A DNA stretch of 6,575 nt. Source: Treponema sp. Lineage in GTDB: Bacteria > Spirochaetota > Spirochaetia > Treponematales > Breznakiellaceae. This document shows, piece after piece, positions 1-6,007 of the stretch. Under the pieces are notes generated by a model. It did no database searches. It had not been told where the DNA came from and was given only the letters and a program-made list of their open reading frames with translations. Position 1 is the first letter of the stretch; each line of letters starts with the position of its first letter. The stretch lies in NCBI GenBank assembly GCA_031263435.1, contig JAISFT010000021.1, positions 1-6,575 on the forward strand, in the 5' to 3' direction. The position numbers were made by a program, and so were the translations under genes.

Positions 1-5
1 CCGCC

Positions 6-39
6 GGGGGGGGGTGGTGCGCGGGGGGGGGGGGGAGGG
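6..39. repeat. G-homopolymer tracts at window edge
   Basis: There is a run of 9 G (6-14) and a run of 13 G (23-35), followed by AGGG, all within the first 40 bases. An 8-C run lies at 77-84. I see no coding frame or RNA here. Tracts of this length are prone to slippage in replication and sequencing, so their exact lengths are uncertain. They could be a variable tract upstream of a gene, or low-quality sequence near a contig end. Confidence 0.7.
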
Positions 40-102
40 AAAAAGCGTTTTACACGCCCCTCAAGCCCGGAAACAGCCCCCCCCTCCAAATTTCAAGAAT
101 TA

Positions 103-186
103 TAACCACGGAGTTTCACGGAGTTTTGGCTGAAACTCAATTTTAACCTTTTATTATCTGTGTAACTCCGTGTATCTCCGTGGTTA
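103..186. repeat. Imperfect inverted repeat, dispersed-repeat type
   Basis: The left arm (103-125) begins TAACCACGGAGTTTCACGG. The right arm (164-186) is its reverse complement at 21 of 23 positions. The loop is about 38 nt and AT-rich. Each arm contains two CACGGAG words, a pattern I recall from dispersed intergenic repeats in several bacterial phyla. The transcript could form a long hairpin. It might end transcription from the left or be a non-autonomous repeat element; the sequence alone does not decide. Confidence 0.75.
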
Positions 187-214
187 AATTTCTCCGTAAG
201 ATAACGCAGAGGCG

Positions 215-227
215 CCGGGTATCCCGG
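215..227. repeat. Small palindrome upstream of antitoxin promoter
   Basis: CCGGG-TAT-CCCGG is a perfect 5-bp inverted repeat with a 3-bp centre. It ends 15 bp before the -35 element of the toxin-antitoxin promoter. It has the same 3-bp-centre layout as the next palindrome (230-244) but a different sequence. It could be part of an operator or chance. Confidence 0.35.
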
Positions 228-229
228 TA

Positions 230-244
230 CAATACCATGTATTG
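230..244. promoter_or_regulatory. Candidate operator overlapping the -35 element
   Basis: CAATAC-CAT-GTATTG is a perfect 6-bp inverted repeat with a 3-bp centre. Its right arm overlaps the first three bases of the TTGACA element at 242-247. RelB/DinJ-type antitoxins are ribbon-helix-helix dimers that usually bind palindromes in their own promoter and repress it. The position fits that autoregulation. Binding by this antitoxin is inference. Confidence 0.45.
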
Positions 245-270
245 ACAAACGCTGAACGGTGTACTATGTT
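242..270 (+). promoter_or_regulatory. Sigma-70-type promoter for toxin-antitoxin genes
   Basis: A perfect -35 TTGACA (242-247), a 17-bp spacer and a 4-of-6 match -10 TATGTT (265-270) lie directly before the antitoxin. Transcription would be expected to start near 276-278, at or next to the ATG at 277. That would give a leaderless or nearly leaderless mRNA. No Shine-Dalgarno is visible before any of the candidate starts (259, 271, 277), which agrees with this. Confidence 0.55.
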
Positions 271-276
271 ATGCCT

Positions 277-549
277 ATGGGACAGGCGATTTTAAGCGTC
301 CGTATGGATGAAAAATTAAAGAAACAGTTCGATACACTGTGCAATGAGTTTGGCATGAATACCACCACGGCCATTACGGTGTTTGCGAAAACAGTCGTCC
401 GGGAGCGAAAAATACCTTTTGAGATTACGGCGGCGGAAGATCCTTTTTGGAGCGAAACAAATCAGGCTCATTTGAAACAGGCCATTGCCGACATACAAGC
501 CGGAAAACATACCACCCCCCACGACCTTATCGGGACGGATGATGACTAA
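277..549 (+). CDS. RelB/DinJ-family antitoxin
   Basis: A 90-residue protein beginning MGQAILSVRMDEKLKKQF. The short beta strand (AILSVRMD) followed by helices (KLKKQFDTLCNEFGM, then TTTAITVFAKTVVRE) is the ribbon-helix-helix DNA-binding layout of RelB/DinJ antitoxins, and the acidic C-terminal half would be the toxin-binding part. Family role: it neutralises its cognate mRNA interferase and represses its own operon. Start choice: a GTG at 259 and an ATG at 271 are also in frame, but 277 matches family N-termini and lies at the predicted transcription start. The next gene, a YoeB-type toxin, overlaps its 3' end by 8-11 nt, as in coupled toxin-antitoxin pairs. YoeB is best known with YefM; pairing with a RelB/DinJ-type partner is a variation. 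The frame is intact, so the antitoxin may still be made even if the toxin is dead. Confidence 0.88.
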   Translation: MGQAILSVRMDEKLKKQFDTLCNEFGMNTTTAITVFAKTVVRERKIPFEITAAEDPFWSETNQAHLKQAIADIQAGKHTTPHDLIGTDDD

Positions 550-1012
550 AAGCTGGCATGATGAAGCGTGGGACGACTATCTATACTGGCAAACTCAGGA
601 TAAAAAGACCTTTAAACGAATCAACCAACTTATCAAAGACATTGACAGCACCCCTTTCAGCGGCATTGGCAAGCCGGAACCGTTAAAGCATGAATATCAG
701 GGCTATTGGAGCAGGCGGATTGATGAGAAAAACCGTCTTGTTTATCGAATCGAAAACAATATGATCATAATAGCCCAATGCAGAACTCTTTATGATAAAT
801 TAGATACTGGGAGTGCTTGTCACCGGTATATGCCGGGTAAACAGAGAATAGCTGTTCAGGATGTTGCGGTTATTCCCGTTTTGACATACCGTAAGCCCGA
901 TGGACACGACAAAGCCCGGCCCAGGAACCCCCTCTCGCAGGGGAGACCTCGAAAAACTAAAATGGCACCCCGCCTTTCTCCAGGCCCTCCAACTGGAACT
1001 TATCAACTATAA
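539..1012 (+). pseudogene. yoeB: YoeB/Txe-type toxin, C-terminus altered and run-on
   Basis: Counting from the ATG at 542, residues 1-84 align without gaps to E. coli YoeB (84 residues), sharing WDDYLYW, TPF, GKPEPLKH and the WSRRI and RLVY blocks. YoeB is a ribosome-dependent mRNA interferase with key residues Glu46, Arg65, His83 and Tyr84. Glu46, Arg65 and Tyr84 are kept, but residue 83 is Leu (CTT, one base from CAT). The frame does not stop after Tyr84-Asp-Lys as expected but continues for about 72 residues to a TAA at 1010. The tail is basic, Pro-rich and unlike any toxin, and its last 113 nt lie over the start of the next gene in another frame. ATGs at 539 and 542 both fit, overlapping the antitoxin end. 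Most likely an inactive or decaying toxin. A functional extended variant, or a sequencing error at the two sites, is less likely. Confidence 0.8.
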
Positions 1013-1683
1013 AAACTCCCTCCAGTTCAAGTATGAATACCAGCTTACCGCTGAACCGCTCCGGGTCGATGTACTCATTATTAAAAAGCCCCCCAACCTG
1101 GCTATCGACAAGAACATCGCCCGGATATTCAGGTCGGACAACCTCGTGGAGTTCAAAAGCCCCGAAGACTACCTTTCTGTCAAGGATTTCCTGAAAGTCT
1201 ACGCCTACGCGTACCTGTATGCGGGCCATTACCCCCGAAGCGGAGTTGTCCGGCATAAGCCTGACGTTTGTCGAACAGCGGCATATGTCCCTTCGGGCCG
1301 TTTGCCGATAGGAACGGATTGAACGCCGCCATTCGGCGGCTAGGCGGCATCCCCGGCGGCTCATCAGCTATCTGACCGGGGAGCGGCGATATGAGGTAGA
1401 GGAAACCGGGCCGGGGATATACACGGTACGGGGGGATTACCTGCCGATCCAAATAATTGAGACGAAACGGCTGGCGGAGGAAGAGAATCTATGGCTAAAA
1501 TCGCTGACGAACGACTTGGAGGTGGGGACGGCGAAGGTTATACTGGAAGCGGGGAAGGGGGCGGTGAAGGAAACGCCGATGAGTGCATATTGGGATGTAT
1601 TGGTGCGGGCGAACTCAGTAGAAGATGTCGCGGAAACGATTGATCTGCCCCTTGAGAAAGTTCATTCCCTCTTAAGTTTATAG
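900..1683 (+). pseudogene. Broken PD-(D/E)XK-nuclease-like gene
   Basis: The N-terminal part (from ATG 900) reads KWHPAFLQALQLELINY, LTAEPLRVDVLIIKKP, NLVEFKSPEDYLSVKDFLKVYAYAYLYA. Asp57 and Glu84-x-Lys86 look like the D...ExK core of PD-(D/E)XK nucleases, as in Rpn/transposase-associated families. I recall many similar hypothetical proteins in termite-gut treponemes. At about 1227 one extra base shifts the frame; the homologous reading continues as ITPEAELSGISLTFVEQRH, is interrupted by a 66-bp insertion with an in-frame TAG (1285-1350), and resumes as PRRLISYLTGERRYEVEETGPGIYTVRGDYLPIQIIETKRL to a TAG at 1681. The gene is therefore at least doubly broken. No convincing Shine-Dalgarno precedes 900. 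Its true role is unknown; nuclease or mobile-element function is inferred from the fold motifs only. Confidence 0.75.
1279..1350. repeat. 66-bp insertion between CGGCAT direct repeats
   Basis: CGGCAT occurs at 1279-1284 and again at 1345-1350. The protein reading ...TFVEQRH before the first copy and PRRLISYL after the second are continuous in the expected family sequence, so 66 bp (22 codons) seem to be extra. Inside is a perfect hairpin, GCCGCC-ATTC-GGCGGC (1325-1340), and an in-frame TAG. The 6-bp repeats could be a target-site duplication of a tiny palindromic element or the scar of a slipped recombination. No transposase or terminal inverted repeats are visible. Confidence 0.5.
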
Positions 1684-1707
1684 TAACCCTCTGCGTTTAT
1701 CCCGCCC

Positions 1708-2745
1708 TTAAACGGTCTTGATTCCTTCGATCCGGGCAAGGCAAAGCTCCCGGATAAGTTTATCGCCCTGGGCCCGGGGGTCCCGCAGCCTGAGCCGGTG
1801 GGTCAGTACCGGGGCGGCAAGGGTAACCAGGTCCTCATCGGTAACGTAGGTCCTGCCCCGCACGAGGGCCAGGGCGCGGACGGCCGCCAGCAGTTGGAGG
1901 GCCGCCCGGGGACTGGCCCCCAGGGTAAAGCCCCGGTGGATTCGGGTGTCCCGGACTAGGTCAGCAATGGCTTCTTTAAGGGCGGGATGGCAGAAAACCC
2001 CCGCGGCCTCCTGCCGGGCGGCCATAAAATCCGGCAGGCTGCAGACCGGTTCCAATGCGGTCAGGGCCCCCTCCGAAGGATTTTCGTCAAGAATCGAGAG
2101 TTCCGCCTCCCGGCTGGGGTAGCCCAGGGAAAGGCGCATCATAAAGCGGTCAAGCTGGGCGCTGGGCAGGGGGAAGGTCCCCTCGCTTTCGATGGGGTTT
2201 TCGGTGGCAATGACAAAAAAGGGCTCCGGCGGCCGGTGGGTGGCGGCCCCAATCGTTACCTGCCGCTCCGCCATTACCTCCAGTAGGGCGGACTGGACCT
2301 TGGGGGTGGTTCGGTTGATCTCGTCGGCCAGGACGATGTTGGCCAGTACCGGGCCGGGGACAAAACGAAAACAATGGGTATTGGGGTCGTATACATCGAC
2401 TCCGGTTATGTCGTAGGGCAAAAGGTCCGGGGTAAACTGGATACGCTTAAAGATCAGGCCCTCCCGGCCGCCGCCGATAAGTTTGGCCACGGTTTTGGCG
2501 ACGGTGGTTTTCCCCAGGCCGGGGTTATCTTCGATGAGTATATGGCCCCCCGCCAGAATGGCGGCGACAAGAAGTTCCAGAAATTCCCGCTTTCCCCGGA
2601 TAATCCGGGAAGCCCCCTCCACCAGGGCCGCGGCCGTTGCCATCGCCGCCGTCGGGGCGACCCCCATGTCGGCTCCCGTCGGGGCAGCCCCTATCAGGGC
2701 AGCCGCCGTTGGAATGGCAGCCGCAAGGGCTTCTTGTTTTAACAT
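1708..2745 (-). CDS. MoxR-family AAA+ ATPase
   Basis: A 345-residue protein if it starts at ATG 2745 (MLKQEALAAA). Motifs in order: Walker A (EDNPGLGKTT, about 72-81), Walker B (IVLADEINR, about 137-145), sensor 1 (ATENP, 180-184), the QLDRF segment (about 197-201), and sensor 2 (GASPRAAL, about 276-283). These define MoxR ATPases, which act as chaperones that activate metal-dependent or VWA-domain partners in the cytoplasm. Residues about 8-41 are an Ala-rich stretch with imperfect nine-residue repeats. TTG 2781 and ATG 2757 are alternative starts; none has a clear Shine-Dalgarno, and 2745 best matches the family N-terminus. It lies 47 nt after the HDOD gene on the same strand, so co-transcription is likely. 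The usual DUF58 and VWA neighbours are missing downstream, where a convergent pseudogene ends 24 nt away. Confidence 0.92.
   Translation of the reverse strand: MLKQEALAAAIPTAAALIGAAPTGADMGVAPTAAMATAAALVEGASRIIRGKREFLELLVAAILAGGHILIEDNPGLGKTTVAKTVAKLIGGGREGLIFKRIQFTPDLLPYDITGVDVYDPNTHCFRFVPGPVLANIVLADEINRTTPKVQSALLEVMAERQVTIGAATHRPPEPFFVIATENPIESEGTFPLPSAQLDRFMMRLSLGYPSREAELSILDENPSEGALTALEPVCSLPDFMAARQEAAGVFCHPALKEAIADLVRDTRIHRGFTLGASPRAALQLLAAVRALALVRGRTYVTDEDLVTLAAPVLTHRLRLRDPRAQGDKLIRELCLARIEGIKTV
2649..2702. repeat. 27-bp imperfect repeat inside moxR
   Basis: CCGTCGGGGC begins two adjacent 27-bp units at 2649 and 2676. In the MoxR frame they encode the nine-residue units MGVAPTAAM and IGAAPTGAD, and a third, weaker unit (AAAIPTAAA) lies next to the start. 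The flanking TAAAL word occurs on both sides, suggesting that the segment grew by duplication in the linker before the ATPase core. Confidence 0.6.
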
Positions 2746-2792
2746 AGGGGGGAGCATAGCACAGATAAAGCGGGGGGCCAAGGAATAGGGCT

Positions 2793-4286
2793 CTACCTTT
2801 CCTTGTCCCGGATGAAACCCAGGGCAAATTGAGAAATCATGGTATCGACCTGCTTTCTCGATGTGATGCCGTAGGAGTCCAGCACCGCGGCATTGAACTG
2901 ATCGTAATCAACCGTTCCCTTTTCATACTCGCAGAACATATTGGCCAGGTACACCGCATAGACCAGATCCCGGTACCTGGGGTCCGCGGATTCGGGATCG
3001 TGGTGGTAGCGGATGGACATGACCAGGGGATCGGGAAAATTCCACTTTTCCGCGATAAGGGCGCCGATTTCCGCATGGTTAAGCCCGGCGGAAAGGTCCT
3101 CGAAGGTGGATTGGGGGAGTCCCTTTTCCTGGCAGAAATTGTGGATGTTTTTTAACAGATCCGGGTGGACATTGGAAAAAACGATCTTCCCCATGTCGTG
3201 GAGAATACCGCTGACATACACATCGTCCAGCAGATTGTTTTCCCGCTTGAAATTTCTAACCAGGTTGTAGGCATAGAAGGCCACTTTATAGGAATGTTCC
3301 CACAGCGCCCTTTTATCCGTAGTATCGTCCCCCAGGATCTTCTGAGTCCCATAGGAATAGAGCAGGTTCTTTATGCCCCGGATGCCGACCATTTTAACGG
3401 CCTCCGCAATGGTGTCCACCTTTTTTGCCAGCATGTACTGGGCGGAGTTGACGATCTTCAGGAGGTCCGCGGTCATTGCCGGGTCCTGGGAAATATACCG
3501 GGCAATGGTCCCCATGTCGGACTTGGGATCGTTGATCATCTTCTGGATGACGAGGATATTCTCCGGGAACTGGGGCAGGGAGTTTACCTGATCCACCACG
3601 GTCCTGGCCAGGAGCGAAAGATTCTCCACACGGGTCTTGTCCAGGGGCACAATAAGCCGGGCGATGGTCTCCTTTTCCGTGGGCAGTATGTCGAAACAGT
3701 CCTCGTCAAGACCCATCTTTTTAAGCATAAGAACCAGAATCACCAGGCCCAGGCCGGCGCCTTCCGAATTATCCAGCACCTGGGCCAGAGCGTCTTCCAG
3801 CGAATTGTACTGCCGGGACCGGGCCAGTTTATCGTGAATACGGATAAGTTCCGTTTTGGTCACCGCCACATTGTTGCGGACTTCGATATAGATGATGTTC
3901 TTCCGTATCTGGAGGATCAGCTTTATATAGAGGCCCTTGTCCTTCTGCATCTGGAGGTAATGGGCAATATTGGAGAAGGTGATATCCTTAAAATCGGTCA
4001 TTCCCTCTTTGTACTGGGCGGGATTAGTCAGATCCAGGCCCTTTTCCATGAAGTAGACCCGTTTGGTGTTGGCCTTTTTCGCGTTGACCGCCAGTTCCTG
4101 AACGCAGTATACGATGTAATCTTTAAGTTTTTCCTGGTGAACTTCCCTTAAAAACACGGCCAGTATCTGCTCTATATAGATCTCTATTTCATGGGGCAGC
4201 GTAAAGGTGGTGATAGTAAGGGGTATTCCCGCTTGTATTGCTTTTTTTACCTTTGTTTCGTCAACAACCAGTTCCTGGGCTGCCAC
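2793..4286 (-). CDS. HDOD protein with GHKL-like N-terminal domain
   Basis: A 497-residue cytoplasmic protein. Residues about 45-215 resemble a GHKL ATPase fold: an N-box-like QELAVNAKKAN (63-73), a G1-like position IEVRNNVAV (134-142) lacking the usual DxGxG, and a G2-like EGAGLGLVILVLMLKK (175-190). Residues about 237-440 are an HDOD domain, starting LPQFPENILVIQKMI and including SQDPAMTADLLKIVNS, WEHS (His331), LHDMGK (His363-Asp364), NHAEIG (His404) and YHHDP (His428-His429). The usual last HD Asp is Asn in YLANMFC (about 449). HDOD proteins act in bacterial signalling, often without proven enzyme activity; target and ligand here are unknown. GTG 4286 is chosen because AAGGAAGG lies just upstream with good spacing; a longer frame back to 4370 would run through the promoter. 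It heads a likely operon with moxR. Confidence 0.88.
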   Translation of the reverse strand: MAAQELVVDETKVKKAIQAGIPLTITTFTLPHEIEIYIEQILAVFLREVHQEKLKDYIVYCVQELAVNAKKANTKRVYFMEKGLDLTNPAQYKEGMTDFKDITFSNIAHYLQMQKDKGLYIKLILQIRKNIIYIEVRNNVAVTKTELIRIHDKLARSRQYNSLEDALAQVLDNSEGAGLGLVILVLMLKKMGLDEDCFDILPTEKETIARLIVPLDKTRVENLSLLARTVVDQVNSLPQFPENILVIQKMINDPKSDMGTIARYISQDPAMTADLLKIVNSAQYMLAKKVDTIAEAVKMVGIRGIKNLLYSYGTQKILGDDTTDKRALWEHSYKVAFYAYNLVRNFKRENNLLDDVYVSGILHDMGKIVFSNVHPDLLKNIHNFCQEKGLPQSTFEDLSAGLNHAEIGALIAEKWNFPDPLVMSIRYHHDPESADPRYRDLVYAVYLANMFCEYEKGTVDYDQFNAAVLDSYGITSRKQVDTMISQFALGFIRDKER

Positions 4287-4299
4287 TTTGTGCCTTCCT
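4287..4299 (-). promoter_or_regulatory. Strong Shine-Dalgarno fixing a GTG start
   Basis: Read on the minus strand, GGAAGG followed by CACAAA stands directly before GTG 4286. This purine block complementary to the 16S rRNA 3' end decides the start of the HDOD gene. It is the clearest ribosome binding site in the window; the other genes have weak ones or none. Confidence 0.75.
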
Positions 4300-4341
4300 T
4301 CCCGGTTTTCTCTTGATCTCCCTGAGCGGTACTTCTGATTT

Positions 4342-4370
4342 AGTATACGCAAAATACCGGAAGGGATCAA
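4342..4370 (-). promoter_or_regulatory. Sigma-70-type promoter of HDOD-moxR genes
   Basis: On the minus strand the -35 is TTGATC (4370-4365, 4 of 6), the spacer is exactly 17 bp and the -10 is TATACT (4347-4342, 5 of 6). Transcription should start near 4335, giving a leader of about 50 nt before GTG 4286. It lies in the intergenic region shared with the divergent membrane-protein gene at 4444, for which only a weak -10-like TAAAAT (4429-4434) without a good -35 is visible. Confidence 0.65.
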
Positions 4371-4443
4371 TTGTTATCCGGACACGGGGAAACCAAAAAA
4401 ACAAGCGGATTCTTTGGACGATCCACGGTAAAATAATACAACT

Positions 4444-5979
4444 ATGCAGGAAATTTGGATACCGGAGCTTTTAAGTTCGCTTTTTATGTTTATTTTTCTT
4501 GTCCGTCCCCTGTTTAAGGGGCTGTGGCCGCTGGACGGCATTGCGTGGTTTCCCATCTTGGCCCTGGGGACTGCGGTTGTCATCTTTCCTGCCTACGGCT
4601 TCAGGCCCGAGTGTATCCCGCTGGCGGCGGTTCATCTTCTTATAACCCTGATGAATCTTAATCCCCTCCTGATAGGGGCCCAGCGGCATGCCGGGTTCCA
4701 CGAACAGGGGGTGCTGTTTACGGTTCTCTCCATTGGCTTTCTGGTACTCTCCACCGCCCTGGCCCTGTGGTTCGCCCCGGTCCTGCAGGACCCGGTGAAT
4801 CCGCGGAACCTTACGCTGCAGGGGCCCGGCGGGGCCGGAAGCCCCGTTTACACCCTGCATATCTTTGAGGGCGGGGATTCGCCGGAGTCCGGGGAGGATT
4901 CTCCCGGCGGCCGGCCCCTGATCTTCCTGGTTCCCCCGGAATTTGGCCGGCTGAACGCGGTGGACCGGCTCTGCGCGGCCCTGGGGAGGCAAGGTTTTAC
5001 CGTAATAAGCTACACCAGCTCCGCTTCCGGCCCGCCGGGCCGTCTGTTCAGGCTTTGGCGGGCCTTCCACAGCGGGACCAAGTCCAAAAAGGCGAATGAC
5101 CTGGGCCGGGCCCTGGAAACGGAAAAGAAGGCGGAGATCGATTTTGTCCTGACATACCTTAAGGAAAATCTGGCGTCCCTGGCCCCCGGCGTCAATGGGG
5201 ACGCTGTCTTTCTGGCAGGCTGGGGGGCGGGGGGTTCCGCCCTGGCCTATCTCTGCGCCGCACCGGAGCAGAACAGCCCCGGACCCCGCGAAGGCGTCCC
5301 CGGCAGGATGGCGGCAATGACGGCCTCGGCAGCCGCCGCGGCAAAACCGGCCTACGGCGCCCTGGGGCTCGTGGTGGTGGAAGGCCGCTTCTGGTCCTCC
5401 TGGGTCCCCGCTTCTCCGCCCCCCGCGGCCGAATCGTCCAACGCGTTTTTCGCCTTTCTTGCAGGGGTTCGGACCTGGCTGGGCCGGTTCCGGCCTGCAC
5501 GAATCGAGGGCCCCGGAACGCCGCCGCAGCCGGCGATTCCTACGCTGTACCTGGTATCCGACCGGGCGCTGGACGAGGGCGGAAAACAGCAAAGCTATGC
5601 CGCCACCTTTGCGGCCCTGCGAAACTCCGGCGCCCCCGCTATTTTGGCCGCCTTGGAGGGGGCAGGTCCCCTGGACTATTCGGACTTCCCGGTGGAGTAC
5701 CCCCTTTACACCGCCCTGCTGCCCGGCCGCGGGGAAAACAGCGGAGCGGATCGCGGGGATTACCCGGAGAGGAGCGCCGCTCTTATCGCCCGTTTCTGCC
5801 GATTGACCGCCGGGCCGCCCTCCGGTCCCGGGGCCGAAGGGGGGACCAAAACCGGGATGGAAACCGCAACCGGGGCCGGTTCCGGAAGCGGCGGGGCCTT
5901 TACAGGCAGGCTCCGGCTGCCGGGGGGGCTTTATCTGGAGACTCGCTCCTGGAATTTCGGGGATCTCCGGCTATACTAG
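4444..5979 (+). CDS. Membrane protein with degenerate hydrolase-like domain
   Basis: A 511-residue protein. Four hydrophobic helices (about 8-22, 33-52, 56-77, 89-112) precede a soluble part with alpha/beta-hydrolase features: PLIFLVPPEFGRLNAVDRLCAALGRQGFTVISY (158-190), a nucleophile-elbow-like FLAGWGAGGSALAYL (256-270), PTLYLVSDRAL (366-376, acid site Asp373) and LEGAGPLDYSDFP (404-416). The elbow should read GxSxG, but Ser is Gly261, and the expected catalytic His after GAG is Pro409. The domain is therefore probably not an active serine hydrolase; it may bind a ligand or partner at the membrane. Residues 454-487 are a Gly/Ser/Ala-rich linker. The ATG at 4444 lies only about 10 nt after a -10-like TAAAAT, with no Shine-Dalgarno. 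The stop TAG sits in a tandem repeat just before the Nif3-like gene, so the two are probably co-transcribed. I do not recognise the specific family. Confidence 0.75.
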   Translation: MQEIWIPELLSSLFMFIFLVRPLFKGLWPLDGIAWFPILALGTAVVIFPAYGFRPECIPLAAVHLLITLMNLNPLLIGAQRHAGFHEQGVLFTVLSIGFLVLSTALALWFAPVLQDPVNPRNLTLQGPGGAGSPVYTLHIFEGGDSPESGEDSPGGRPLIFLVPPEFGRLNAVDRLCAALGRQGFTVISYTSSASGPPGRLFRLWRAFHSGTKSKKANDLGRALETEKKAEIDFVLTYLKENLASLAPGVNGDAVFLAGWGAGGSALAYLCAAPEQNSPGPREGVPGRMAAMTASAAAAAKPAYGALGLVVVEGRFWSSWVPASPPPAAESSNAFFAFLAGVRTWLGRFRPARIEGPGTPPQPAIPTLYLVSDRALDEGGKQQSYAATFAALRNSGAPAILAALEGAGPLDYSDFPVEYPLYTALLPGRGENSGADRGDYPERSAALIARFCRLTAGPPSGPGAEGGTKTGMETATGAGSGSGGAFTGRLRLPGGLYLETRSWNFGDLRLY

Positions 5980-6007
5980 GCTTGGGTCTCCGGCTATACT
6001 AGGTTTG
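5964..6007. repeat. 23-bp tandem repeat at gene junction
   Basis: Two copies starting TCTCCGGCTATACTAGG lie at 5964-5984 and 5987-6007; the 21-nt copies differ at one position (C/T), and the period is 23 bp. The first copy holds the TAG stop of the membrane-protein gene; the second ends at the first base of the GTG start of the Nif3-like gene. Each has a TATACT hexamer resembling a -10 element, but no -35 is positioned well. Removing one copy would leave only 4 nt between stop and start, so a recent duplication of a tight gene junction is likely. Confidence 0.85.

Noticed and set aside
881..886. TTGACA before the pseudogene start at 900
   Set aside because: No -10-like hexamer at a suitable distance, and the start codon would lie inside the promoter.
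957..1364. Minus-strand frame of 135 codons
   Set aside because: Mirror of the PD-(D/E)XK-like pseudogene; the plus-strand reading carries the conserved motifs.
3165..4151. Long open frame on the plus strand (328 codons)
   Set aside because: It lies wholly inside the HDOD gene on the other strand, and its translation shows no recognisable family; the HDOD frame has clear motifs, promoter and ribosome site.
4366..4380. lac-operator-like ATTGTTATCC
   Set aside because: Only a short half-site resemblance, with no second symmetric half and no LacI-type gene nearby.
4471..5592. Long open frame on the minus strand (373 codons)
   Set aside because: Antisense to the membrane protein in GC-rich DNA; the product is Arg/Gly/Pro-rich without domains or hydrophobic segments.
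5995..6000. TATACT as promoter of the Nif3-like gene
   Set aside because: No -35 at 15-19 bp; that position is occupied by the first repeat copy. Kept only as part of the tandem repeat.
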